From Acidimicrobiia bacterium UBA4744 (lineage in GTDB: Bacteria; Actinomycetota; Acidimicrobiia; Spongiisociales; UBA4744): a DNA stretch of 38,025 nucleotides. Positions 6,915 through 15,352 of the stretch are shown here, piece by piece. Numbering within the stretch: position 1 is the stretch's first letter; each line of letters opens with the position of its first letter. The DNA lies in NCBI GenBank assembly GCA_002403855.1, contig DHIO01000046.1, positions 1 through 38,025 on the forward strand, given 5' to 3'. The notes under the pieces were generated by a model. The model saw only the letters and a program-made list of their open reading frames with translations. It was not told the DNA's origin and ran no database searches. The translations under genes were made by a program, and so were the position numbers.

Positions 6915-9900
6915 ATGACCGACCCACAAGGCCCGGCCGAGCATCCGGCGATAGCCTTCGACCACAGTGCCGTCTCCGGCGAGTTCGTAACGCTCGACGG
7001 TGAGGAAATGTACTGCATCTCGGGTTTCGAGGTCATGCCGGCCTTCCTGGTCAGCATCGTCAGCGACTCGGACCACTGGTTGTACGTGTCGAGCAACGGT
7101 GGGCTCTCGGCCGGACGTGTTGAGGCCGAACGATGCCTCTTCCCGTACGAAACAGACGATCGACTGTATCGATCCGGCGGATCGACCGGACCCTTCACGA
7201 ATCTGCGCGTCACCCTGCCCAATGGCCGGCAGGCCTATTGGGAACCTTTCACAGAGTGGGCCGACCTCGAGCACATCCACCGAAACCTCTACAAGCACAT
7301 CACCGGCAACAGCATCGTCTTCGAGGAGGTCCACGATGATCTCGCCTTGACCTTCCGCTATCGGTGGAGCACCTCGAGCGCATACGGATTCATCCGCACC
7401 GCGACACTCGAACGCCACCCAGGTTCCGAAGCCAAGACCGTCGAGATTCTCGACGGACTACTCAACATCATGCCGGCCAACGTCCCGTTGGGCCTCCAAC
7501 AATCGAGCAGCACCCTCGTCGAGGCCTACCGCCGGAACGAGGTCGACCCGGCCACCAACCTGGCGGTCTTTTCGCTGGAATCGCGCATCAGCGATCGCCC
7601 CGAGCCCGCCGAGTCGCTCCGGGCGAATATTGCCTGGGTCACGGGACTGGAAGACCCACGAATAGTGCTGTCGGCCTATCGGATACCCGCATTCAGCCAG
7701 GGTCAGCATCTGGAAGGCCAGAGAATCACCAAAGGCCGACGCGGCCACTACCTGGTCACAACCAGCATCGATCTCGAGGCAACGCCGACCAAGACCTGGT
7801 CGATCGTGGCCGATGTCTACCAAACCCAGAATCAGATCGAGTTCCTGCGCTCCCGCCTGTTGAACGAACCCGCCCTTGCCGCCGACGTCGCCGAGCAGGT
7901 CGACCAAGGAACCGTTCGCCTCCGACAGCTCATCGATTCCGCCGACGCCAACCAGTGCACCGCGGACCGGATGGCGACCGCGCACCATTTCGCGAACACC
8001 CTGTTCAACTCGATGCGAGGAGGGGTATTCGCAGATGGCTGCTGCATACCAGTAGGTGACTTCGCGCAATTCCTGCAGAGCCGCAACAGGCTGGTCTCCC
8101 GCGCCCACGCCGAGTGGCTGTTGACGCTCGGCAGCCAGATCGACTACCGGGACTTGCTGACGAAAAGTTCTCAGCGCAACGATCCCGACCTCGAGCGGCT
8201 GTGCTACGAGTACCTGCCGTTGACTTTCAGCCGTCGTCATGGTGATCCCAGCCGTCCCTGGAACCGGTTCACGATACGGGTCAAGCACGACGACGGCACA
8301 CCGATTCTCGACTATCAGGGAAACTGGAGGGATATCTTCCAGAACTGGGAGGCGCTGTGCTACAGCTTCCCGGAGTTCTTCGAAGGTGTCATCGCCAAAT
8401 TCGTCAACGCTTCTACCGTCGACGGCTTCAACCCGTACCGGATCACCAGAGATGGAATCGACTGGGAGGTTCCCGAACCAGACGATCCGTGGAGCAACAT
8501 CGGCTACTGGGGTGACCATCAGATTGTCTATCTGCTGCGACTCCTCGAAGCGGCCGAAGCGTTTCGCCCGGGCGCCCTGGAGAACCTGCTCGAGCGGGAG
8601 ATCTTCAGCTATGCCGATGTCCCCTACCGGCTCCGTCCCTACGAAGCGATCGTGCGCAACAGCAAGGACACCATCGAATACGACCCCCGGCTCGCCCGTC
8701 ACGTTGAGGAGAGAACGGCCATCGTCGGTTCCGACGGCAAATTGGCTACGACCTCCGATGGAAGCATCTACCACGTCAACCTGGCCGAGAAACTCCTGGT
8801 ACCTGCCCTGGCCAAACTGGCCAACCTGGTCGTTGACGGTGGCATCTGGATGAACACTCAGCGGCCGGAGTGGAACGACGGCAACAACGCGCTGGTCGGC
8901 AACGGCCTATCGATGGTGACCCTGTCATATCTCCGGCGGTATCTCGGTTTCTGCGAACGGCTCTTCACAGCACTGGCCGGCGAGACGTTCGTAGTCTCCG
9001 TGGAAGTTGCCGAATGGCTGACCGAAACCGAGAGAATCCTGTCGACCTATCAGGATCGACTCGAGCAAACCTCGATTTCCGACCGGCGCAGAAAACGGCT
9101 GCTGGATGCCCTCGGAACAGCCTTCGACGAATACCGCATGAAGGTTTACAACGGCTTCTCCGGAAAGACCACGGTGGACTCCCGGACGGTGATCGAGCTC
9201 TGCCGAACCGGCAGTGCCTACGCCGACCACAGCATCCGCGCCAACAGGACCCCCGGCGGGTTGTACCACTCCTACAACCTGGTGAGCTTCCAGGAAGGGG
9301 CCCGCGAGGCGAGTATCGAACACCTGGCCGAGATGCTCGAAGGGCAGGTTGCTGCCATCAGCTCAGGCATTTTGTCATCCGAAGAGGTGCTGAGCGTGGT
9401 CGATGCGCTGTTCGCCAGTTCGCTCTATCGATCCGACCAACAGAGCTTCACTCTCTATCCGGCGAAAGAGCTCCCGAGTTTTCTGGACAAGAACGTCATC
9501 CCGGCGGAATCAGTCGAAGACAATCCCCTGTTGAGTGCCCTGGTGGACACCGGCGATTCCTCGGTAGTCGTCAGAGACGCTCTCGGTGCATATCGGTTCG
9601 CCCCTGCGCTGGTCTCATCCGCAGAGCTGATGGCGGCCCTCGATCGGCTGAGCGAACTCCCGAAGTGGACCGAGTTGGTCTCCGTCCACCGCGTCGAGGT
9701 GTCCAACGCATACGAAGGCGTGTTCCAACACAAGTCCTTCACCGGCCGGTCCGGCTCGATGTACAAGTACGAAGGCATCGGGTCGATCTACTGGCACATG
9801 GTCGCCAAGCTCCTCCTGGCGGTTCAGGAGGCCTTCTGGCGAGCACGGACCGAAGGAGAACCAGCCGAGAAGCTGGGAGCGCTGGCCGAGGCGTACTATC

Positions 9901-10400
9901 GCGTTCGCCATGGCCTCAGCTCGGACAAGACCCCCGGCCGGTACGGCGCGTTCCCGATGGACCCGTATTCCCACTCTCCGGCCCACATGGGGGCGCAGCA
10001 ACCGGGAATGACCGGTCAGGTCAAAGAAGAGGTATTGACTCGGTGGGGAGAATTGGGGGTCCGAATCGACGGCGGCAAGTTGGTTTTCGATCCGATCCTG
10101 TTGCGCCGGCGGGAGTTCCTCGTGGAAGAACGAGAGTGGCAGCATGACTACACGCCGGGGCGAGCTGCGCCGATCACCCTTCCTCCAAACTCGCTTGGAT
10201 TCACCTACTGTCAGGTCCCGATCGTCTACCGGCTCGTCAAAGGCCCGGGCTCGGTGACCGTAACCCTCACGGACGGACGCGAGTCGACGTTCGGCGAGTT
10301 GCAGCTCGATCGGGAGACAAGCCGGGCCGTATTCGAGCGTCGCCGCGCGGTGCATCGGATAGAGGTGCTCGTACCAGAATCGGCGATCACCCTGTCCTGA
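6915..10400 (+). CDS. Beta-glucan/oligoglucan phosphorylase candidate (GH161/GH149/GH94 type)
   Basis: A 1161-residue protein with the layout of inverting disaccharide and oligosaccharide phosphorylases: an N-terminal beta-sandwich, then an alpha/alpha barrel, then a C-terminal beta domain. The barrel motif PEWNDGNN (W653, N654, D655) corresponds to the WND that supplies the catalytic acid in GH94 cellobiose phosphorylase. A second conserved block, HSPAHMGAQQPGMTG (1020-1034), is where a phosphate-binding loop would be expected. The length exceeds ordinary GH94 enzymes (about 800 residues) and fits the beta-1,3-oligoglucan phosphorylases of GH161 and GH149; assignment to GH161 is from memory of the family. 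The product would be glucose 1-phosphate. No signal peptide is seen. The ATG at 6915 is chosen because GGGGGGA lies directly before it; a longer frame from 6813 would begin inside the operator. Confidence 0.8.
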   Translation: MTDPQGPAEHPAIAFDHSAVSGEFVTLDGEEMYCISGFEVMPAFLVSIVSDSDHWLYVSSNGGLSAGRVEAERCLFPYETDDRLYRSGGSTGPFTNLRVTLPNGRQAYWEPFTEWADLEHIHRNLYKHITGNSIVFEEVHDDLALTFRYRWSTSSAYGFIRTATLERHPGSEAKTVEILDGLLNIMPANVPLGLQQSSSTLVEAYRRNEVDPATNLAVFSLESRISDRPEPAESLRANIAWVTGLEDPRIVLSAYRIPAFSQGQHLEGQRITKGRRGHYLVTTSIDLEATPTKTWSIVADVYQTQNQIEFLRSRLLNEPALAADVAEQVDQGTVRLRQLIDSADANQCTADRMATAHHFANTLFNSMRGGVFADGCCIPVGDFAQFLQSRNRLVSRAHAEWLLTLGSQIDYRDLLTKSSQRNDPDLERLCYEYLPLTFSRRHGDPSRPWNRFTIRVKHDDGTPILDYQGNWRDIFQNWEALCYSFPEFFEGVIAKFVNASTVDGFNPYRITRDGIDWEVPEPDDPWSNIGYWGDHQIVYLLRLLEAAEAFRPGALENLLEREIFSYADVPYRLRPYEAIVRNSKDTIEYDPRLARHVEERTAIVGSDGKLATTSDGSIYHVNLAEKLLVPALAKLANLVVDGGIWMNTQRPEWNDGNNALVGNGLSMVTLSYLRRYLGFCERLFTALAGETFVVSVEVAEWLTETERILSTYQDRLEQTSISDRRRKRLLDALGTAFDEYRMKVYNGFSGKTTVDSRTVIELCRTGSAYADHSIRANRTPGGLYHSYNLVSFQEGAREASIEHLAEMLEGQVAAISSGILSSEEVLSVVDALFASSLYRSDQQSFTLYPAKELPSFLDKNVIPAESVEDNPLLSALVDTGDSSVVVRDALGAYRFAPALVSSAELMAALDRLSELPKWTELVSVHRVEVSNAYEGVFQHKSFTGRSGSMYKYEGIGSIYWHMVAKLLLAVQEAFWRARTEGEPAEKLGALAEAYYRVRHGLSSDKTPGRYGAFPMDPYSHSPAHMGAQQPGMTGQVKEEVLTRWGELGVRIDGGKLVFDPILLRRREFLVEEREWQHDYTPGRAAPITLPPNSLGFTYCQVPIVYRLVKGPGSVTVTLTDGRESTFGELQLDRETSRAVFERRRAVHRIEVLVPESAITLS

Positions 10401-10484
10401 TCAGTTGAAATGCCTCCGAGGCGTCCTCGCATCGGGGTACTGACCAGCACAGCGGACCTAGGCTGCATCTTTCGAACTCTCTTC

Positions 10485-10679
10485 TCAGAGCCCCGAGATG
10501 AAAGAGAACAAGCCACCCACAGCCATGATCCAGAAGATCAGCGCCGCGCCGCGATAGCGTCCACCACGCCTCCAGACCAGCCAGGCTAGACCGGCAAAGA
10601 CAGCGAAGGCGACAAGATCGAAGCCGAGCGGGGGCACCGGTAGGGGTTCCCTGACCTGTAGCAACGAGATCCACTTCAT
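10485..10679 (-). CDS. Small membrane protein, unknown function
   Basis: A 64-residue protein with two hydrophobic segments (about 20-35 and 45-60) separated by a basic turn, WRRGGRYRG. The ATG at 10679 has a good ribosome-binding site (GGAAGGGAG) about nine bases upstream, which argues it is real. It lies between the 3' end of the phosphorylase and the Yip1-like gene. Not recognised; orientation and hydrophobicity are all that can be said. Confidence 0.6.
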   Translation of the reverse strand: MKWISLLQVREPLPVPPLGFDLVAFAVFAGLAWLVWRRGGRYRGAALIFWIMAVGGLFSFISGL

Positions 10680-10823
10680 TGCCCGGCTCCCTTCCTTTCT
10701 CGCGGCGATGGACGGGGGGTTTCTCCTGGGTCGAGGTGTCGCGACCCAGGGAGTCGCGCATACACCGCATCCGCAGCGTAGTGCCTGTGCTGGCTACCGG
10801 CAGTCAGATCTTGTCAGCGGTCA

Positions 10824-11396
10824 TCACTCGTTGAAGCCGAGAAGGATGCCGGCCATCGGCAGGATGGCTACCACCATCAGCAATGGGGCAACGACCAGAA
10901 TCGCCGCCAGACGGGTGGGGATGTCGTGAACTTCCCGCACCGCCACGATGGCGCAGGCGACGGTCCAAATGCTGCCGGCCAGAAACCCGGGTACGAAGTT
11001 CCCGAGCGGCACGAACCCGAGCGCTTGCGGGGCCATCGCATAACCAAGTGCGCGAAGCATCTGCCCATAGTTCGCTCGCCCGCCCAACCGACGCCCGACG
11101 GCAACGACGAACCACGTTCCGACGAACAGCACCGCCACAGCCCAACCGATACCACCGACGAACCACCAGAGAGGCCTTATGAGCCTGACGAGCATCATGC
11201 CAAGGCCCATCACCAGTGACGAGACGACGGCTACCAGCACGGCCTCCCTGGTGAGGGAGGTGTCTTCGGCGACCCTCCTGTAGAGGAAGGGGTCGAGCCG
11301 CAACGCCCTGGTCACCCGTCGGGCGGTCGCACTGCCCCATCTCTCCTTGTATTCCGTTCGAGCCCTCCCCAATGACGTTGGCCATACTCGCACCAT
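10824..11396 (-). CDS. Yip1-family membrane protein
   Basis: A 190-residue membrane protein. After a soluble N-terminus containing FLYRRVAEDTS, four to five hydrophobic segments follow, with NYGQMLRALGYAMAPQALGF in the middle. That order resembles Yip1/YIP1-domain proteins of actinobacteria, whose function is poorly known. The start is the ATG at 11396; only a weak CGGA is seen before it, so the start is less certain. A longer reading in another frame covering this gene is a shadow. Confidence 0.75.
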   Translation of the reverse strand: MVRVWPTSLGRARTEYKERWGSATARRVTRALRLDPFLYRRVAEDTSLTREAVLVAVVSSLVMGLGMMLVRLIRPLWWFVGGIGWAVAVLFVGTWFVVAVGRRLGGRANYGQMLRALGYAMAPQALGFVPLGNFVPGFLAGSIWTVACAIVAVREVHDIPTRLAAILVVAPLLMVVAILPMAGILLGFNE

Positions 11397-11587
11397 TGTT
11401 CCGAGTCATCCAACTCACCGACCGGAGGACTGAGCAGGCATGCAACTGGTGGCCGCCAGAGGCGAAACTGCATCGACTCGGTGGGGAAGACCGGCTGGTA
11501 GCAGCGACAGGCGCGCCGGGTTCATCGATGCCCCTCGCGACCCGGGCAGTGCCGTTCGACCGGATAACCTGTCCACACCAAACTGCT

Positions 11588-11770
11588 ATGACCCCCCAAC
11601 GCAAACCCGAAACCAGCAGGAAACGCAGCAAGCCCGGAAACGTGGTGCCGTTCCCCGACGCTCCCAAACAGCGGCGCCCGTCGATGCTCCCCGAGCGAGG
11701 CAAACTCCTTGACGAGGATGTGGTGTGGGAAATCCCGGTAGCCGGCGCCAAACCGAGTAGCGAGTCATGA
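11588..11770 (+). CDS. Small basic protein coupled to metallophosphoesterase, hypothetical
   Basis: A 60-residue frame, rich in Lys/Arg and Pro at its N-terminus and ending in a more acidic stretch (LDEDVVWEIP). Its stop overlaps the start of the metallophosphoesterase (ATGA at 11767), which suggests translational coupling. No clear ribosome-binding site precedes the ATG at 11588; an in-frame ATG at 11528 is an alternative. The function is unknown. Confidence 0.4.
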   Translation: MTPQRKPETSRKRSKPGNVVPFPDAPKQRRPSMLPERGKLLDEDVVWEIPVAGAKPSSES

Positions 11771-12435
11771 GCCAGAAGGTACGAGTGCTGGCGGTGTCCG
11801 ACGAGATTGCGCCCGCAATCCACCGGTTTGAGGTCCGGGATCTCGAACCCGATCTCGTGGTGTCCTGCGGGGATCTACCCTTCGACTATCTCGAATACCT
11901 GGCCTCGACTTTGAACAAGCCGGTGGTCTTCGTCCCCGGCAACCACGACCCGGATCTCACTCCCGACCCGACCGCAAGACTGGACCCGGGAACGTTCAGC
12001 TGGAGTGCTTATATCGACACCGGAGCCGGGCCGGGAGGTTGCGAGAACATCGACAGGAAGATCGTGAAGGTTGCCGGCTTGAGGGTCGCCGGCCTGGGGG
12101 GCAGCATCCGATACAAAGACGGCCCCAACCAGTACACACAACGACAGATGACCCGACGTGCCTTGCGGTTGGAAGCCTTGCATCGACTGCGGCTCGTGGG
12201 CGATAGGACCGTTGATCTGCTCGTTACGCACGCTCCACCACTGGGAATCGGCGACGGTGAAGACTTGCCCCACCAGGGCATCCACGCACTGCACAGACTG
12301 GTGCGAGTTCTCCAGCCGACCTTCCTGCTTCACGGGCACGTCCACCCTTTTGGCTTCGAGCAGCCGGATCGACGGGTGGAGGACACCGCGGTCGTGAATG
12401 TGATCCCCTACAAGCTGCTGGAGGTCGAGCGATGA
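11767..12435 (+). CDS. Calcineurin-like metallophosphoesterase
   Basis: A 222-residue soluble phosphoesterase with the full set of metal-binding motifs in order: an N-terminal Asp in VSDE, GDLPFDYLEYL, GNHDPD, THAPP and HGHVHPFG. Enzymes of this fold hydrolyse phosphomono- or phosphodiesters with a two-metal centre; the substrate cannot be read from the sequence. The start overlaps the preceding small frame by ATGA. It sits between the beta-glucan genes without an evident link to them. Confidence 0.88.
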   Translation: MSQKVRVLAVSDEIAPAIHRFEVRDLEPDLVVSCGDLPFDYLEYLASTLNKPVVFVPGNHDPDLTPDPTARLDPGTFSWSAYIDTGAGPGGCENIDRKIVKVAGLRVAGLGGSIRYKDGPNQYTQRQMTRRALRLEALHRLRLVGDRTVDLLVTHAPPLGIGDGEDLPHQGIHALHRLVRVLQPTFLLHGHVHPFGFEQPDRRVEDTAVVNVIPYKLLEVER

Positions 12436-12815
12436 GCTGGGATGCACCAACGACTTCTCGACCCAAGCTCGCCGCGAGGAGCCGGCCCGGCGATTGGTCC
12501 GCCTCCGGGGCTGCAAATGATCGCTTCACGCCCACCCGCCTCCACCGACGTTCTTGACATGGGCAGGCGGGTTCGTCGCTGATGCTGCAGCGCCGGACGG
12601 CTGTCACACCGGCCGTTATGGCCGCACGACCAAACGAGCCTCTCGTACCTACCGGCGTTGGAGTTGATCAGGGCCCGGAAGTTCCCAGATTTCAAAGCCT
12701 CCCGAGTCGCCGGTCGGTGTCGAGCGGATCTTCTGATCGCCTCACCGACGATGACCTTGGGATTTGCAGCGCCGGACGGGACGATTGAGACTAGGCGACC
12801 CGCCCGGAGGAACCG
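12436..12815. other. Intergenic region before GH16
   Basis: About 380 bases without a convincing gene. It holds a 14-base direct repeat, GCAGCGCCGGACGG, at 12587-12600 and 12766-12779. A 41-residue frame starting at 12432 overlaps the phosphoesterase stop, but nothing else supports it. No CebR-type operator was found before GH16. Confidence 0.6.
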
Positions 12816-14426
12816 GTGAAACGATCAGCGACGATCCCCTTCCTGGCCATCGTGGTTGCATTGCTCGTCGTTTCCTGCGCCGAGTTGGTCGATCCGACTA
12901 CGACGACCGATACCGGCATCGGCGCCACGACGACGGTCGAAGCCGCCACCGCCCGGATCGAGAGTCACCACCCGAAGGACAAGGGTTGGGAACTGGTCTG
13001 GTCGGACGAGTTCGAGGGCGACACCCTGGACGAGACCAAGTGGGGCTACGAGCAGAACTGCTGGGGCGGAGGCAACCAGGAACAGCAGTGCTACACCAAC
13101 CGGACGGATAACACCTTCCTAGTCGACGGGTTTCTCCACATCAGGGCAGAGCAAGAAGAGTTCACCGGCCTGGACGGTTCGGAAGACTGGGACAACGTCG
13201 ATGAACTGGGCACTACCACTCTCCCTTACACCTCCGGGAGGATCCGAAGCAAGGGCAAGGGTGACTGGCGCTACGGCCGGTTCGAGATCCGGGCCCAACT
13301 TCCCTTCGGACAGGGCTTGTGGCCGGCTATCTGGATGCTCCCCACCGATCAGACCTACGGTGGCTGGGCGGCCAGCGGTGAGATCGACATCATGGAGGCC
13401 GTCAACCTGAAGACGGTCTGGACACCGGACAACAACGCGGTGCACGGAACCCTCCACTACGGAGCCGAGTGGCCGTCGAACACCAACTCCGGAACCTTTC
13501 TCCAGTTGTTCGACGATCACCCGGCCGATACGTTCCACGTCTACGCCCTGGAGTGGGAAGAGGGAGAGTTCCGCTGGTACGTCGACGACGTCCACTACGC
13601 GACCCAAGTGGCGGACGGTTGGTACACCCAGGTCACTGAGGACGACGGCTCGACCACCGTCGTCGAAGGGACCGCACCGTTCGACCAACCGTTCCACATG
13701 ATTCTCAATGTCGCCGTAGGCGGCGCATGGCCCGGTCCCCCGGACGAGAGCACCATCTTCCCGCAGGAGATGCTGGTCGACTACGTGCGCGTCTATCAGT
13801 GCAGCACGTCACCGGACGATGGCAAGGGATGCGCCACAGTCGGAGAGGGTGCCGTCCTGGTGGCCGGCAAACAGCCGGCCGAGCCGGCCGAAGACCTCTT
13901 CACGGAGGCGTTCACCGGCAAGTTCGACCCTGCCTCGCTGGGTGACACCATGACGGTGTTCGAAGACGACCAGATCTTCCCATGGAAGTGGGATTCGTAT
14001 GTCGCCAGCGGATCATTGGACTTCGAGTTGATCGAGACCGACGATGACGACCACCGGACCGTCATCCAGACCACCTTCAACACCGACGAGTCAGTCGTGT
14101 ACTTCCAGGCGCCGGTGAGCTACGACCTCAGCGAATGGGTCGACGGATTCGTCGAGTTCGACATGCGAGTCACGGACCTCGGCAGGGCCGCGGATTTCAT
14201 GATGAAGGTCGATTGCGTCCACCCGTGCAGCTCGGGCGACTTCTCCATCGGCGAGCCGGCGGTCGGCGAGTGGACGCACTACCGAATCCCCATCGCGGAC
14301 CTTCTCGCCAACGGAGGTTCGACGCTGGACCTAACCCAGGTCAACACCCCGCTGGTGATCTTCCCGGCATGGGGAGACCAGACCGGTGCAGTGATGCAGA
14401 TCGACAACGTCGCCTGGACGCGGTGA
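12816..14426 (+). CDS. Secreted GH16 beta-glucanase lipoprotein with ExoP-like C-terminal domain
   Basis: A 536-residue extracellular endo-beta-glucanase. The N-terminus is a lipoprotein signal with lipobox VVSC and Cys at about 21, then a Thr-rich linker. The GH16 domain begins at WELVWSDEFEG and has the catalytic motif GEIDIME, with Glu189 as nucleophile, Asp191 as helper and Glu194 as acid/base. The form with Met in EIDIME is typical of laminarinase-like (endo-beta-1,3 or 1,3-1,4) members. The C-terminal part (about 370-536) is a galactose-binding-like domain containing DLSEWVDGFVEFDMRV and GEWTHYRIPI. This resembles the C-terminal domain of ExoP-type GH3 enzymes and may bind glucan. The GTG at 12816 has GGAGG five bases upstream. 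It probably makes the oligosaccharides the importer takes up. Confidence 0.92.
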   Translation: MKRSATIPFLAIVVALLVVSCAELVDPTTTTDTGIGATTTVEAATARIESHHPKDKGWELVWSDEFEGDTLDETKWGYEQNCWGGGNQEQQCYTNRTDNTFLVDGFLHIRAEQEEFTGLDGSEDWDNVDELGTTTLPYTSGRIRSKGKGDWRYGRFEIRAQLPFGQGLWPAIWMLPTDQTYGGWAASGEIDIMEAVNLKTVWTPDNNAVHGTLHYGAEWPSNTNSGTFLQLFDDHPADTFHVYALEWEEGEFRWYVDDVHYATQVADGWYTQVTEDDGSTTVVEGTAPFDQPFHMILNVAVGGAWPGPPDESTIFPQEMLVDYVRVYQCSTSPDDGKGCATVGEGAVLVAGKQPAEPAEDLFTEAFTGKFDPASLGDTMTVFEDDQIFPWKWDSYVASGSLDFELIETDDDDHRTVIQTTFNTDESVVYFQAPVSYDLSEWVDGFVEFDMRVTDLGRAADFMMKVDCVHPCSSGDFSIGEPAVGEWTHYRIPIADLLANGGSTLDLTQVNTPLVIFPAWGDQTGAVMQIDNVAWTR

Positions 14427-14640
14427 GAGTTGCTGCGGTGAGCATTCCCAGCCGGGCATCCCTCGCCAGAGCCGTTAATGGCGGTCATCGCCATGATTCC
14501 GAGTGGCCGCTCGGGGGGTTCCAGGCAACAGCACAGCCCGGTGCCGACTCCCGGTTGCTGCCTGGATCCGTACGGCGCAACTTCGCCGGTGGTCGGTGGC
14601 GGGGGCGCAGGCGAGCATGGCCGGACCATGCCGGGAGCCC

Positions 14641-15261
14641 CTATCCCCGGGTGTCCAAGAAGCTCAGTAGCTCCCCTTCAGTCGGGCTGTTCACCACGCC
14701 GGGAGTTGGCTCGCACACCATTCCGGCCACGGCGCATCCCGTTCTGATCAGGTCTGTTCGGGTCTACCCTTTCAACATGCCGTGGAGGATCCCGGCGCGC
14801 AACGCGTCGCCCGCCCCGGTGGTGTCTTCGACCTGGACGGGGAACGGATCCAGGCAGACGATCCGACTCGCCCGGATGTCGCCTCCGGAAGGGACATTCC
14901 ACGTGCGGTCGCCGGCCAGCACCCTTCCGTAGTTTGCCGAATACGGTCCTCGCTTGACGGTCCGAAAAGGCGAACTCGCGGAAGGTCTCAGCATCGTCGC
15001 TCAGTCTTATCCGGCTGCAATCCACTCCCGCCCGGAGGAGCTCGACGGTCCGGCGGGATCCCTCGCCCGTGTTGGCCGTCCGACTTCGTGGAAACCCCGA
15101 GTCGTGCCGGCACGTACGCCCCACCGGCGGCCTCCCCGCCGATCGTGTGGCCCACTTCGGCAGCATCGGCAATCTCTGCGTACCCGCCCTGGGCGGGAAT
15201 CGCCCTCGAGCGTGCACAGGGTGCTCTGGGGGATTATTCCGTACGCGTAGACGTCGTGCAC
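14641..15261 (-). pseudogene. Decayed PfkB-family sugar kinase
   Basis: Remnants of a ribokinase/PfkB kinase occur in order across three frames. They are VHDVYAYG after a perfect AGAAGGAGG site and GTG start at 15261, then GGYAEIADAAEVGHTIGGEA and ARLGVSTK, then RRTVELLRAGVDCSRIRL and FREFAFSD, then NYGRVLAGDRTWNVP and IVCLDPF. The ATP/anion-hole motif VEDTTGAGDALRAGI follows directly after CLDPF, where intact relatives have about 80-90 more residues, so a large internal deletion is likely. An in-frame TAG (14764-14766) replaces a codon after GMLKG. The reading continues beyond it for 40 codons (AVAGMVCE, GVVNSPTEGELL) to a final TAG at 14641. At least three frameshifts plus deletion and nonsense mean it is inactive. 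It is the downstream neighbour of the second GH3. Confidence 0.85.
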
Positions 15262-15352
15262 GACATCCTCCTTCTGGCAGATTCACCTTCATCCGGCATT
15301 TGGCAATCCCCCGTCTCGACGACCGAGGTACGAGGGAGCGCGCCCGAATCCC

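Noticed and set aside
10804..11823. Longer minus-strand frame covering the Yip1-like gene
   Set aside because: The shorter frame gives the proper membrane-protein pattern; the longer one is Arg-rich and overlaps the phosphoesterase start.
12432..12557. 41-residue frame starting in the phosphoesterase stop (ATGA)
   Set aside because: Only the overlap supports it; composition is Arg/Ser-rich with no motif and no ribosome-binding site of its own.
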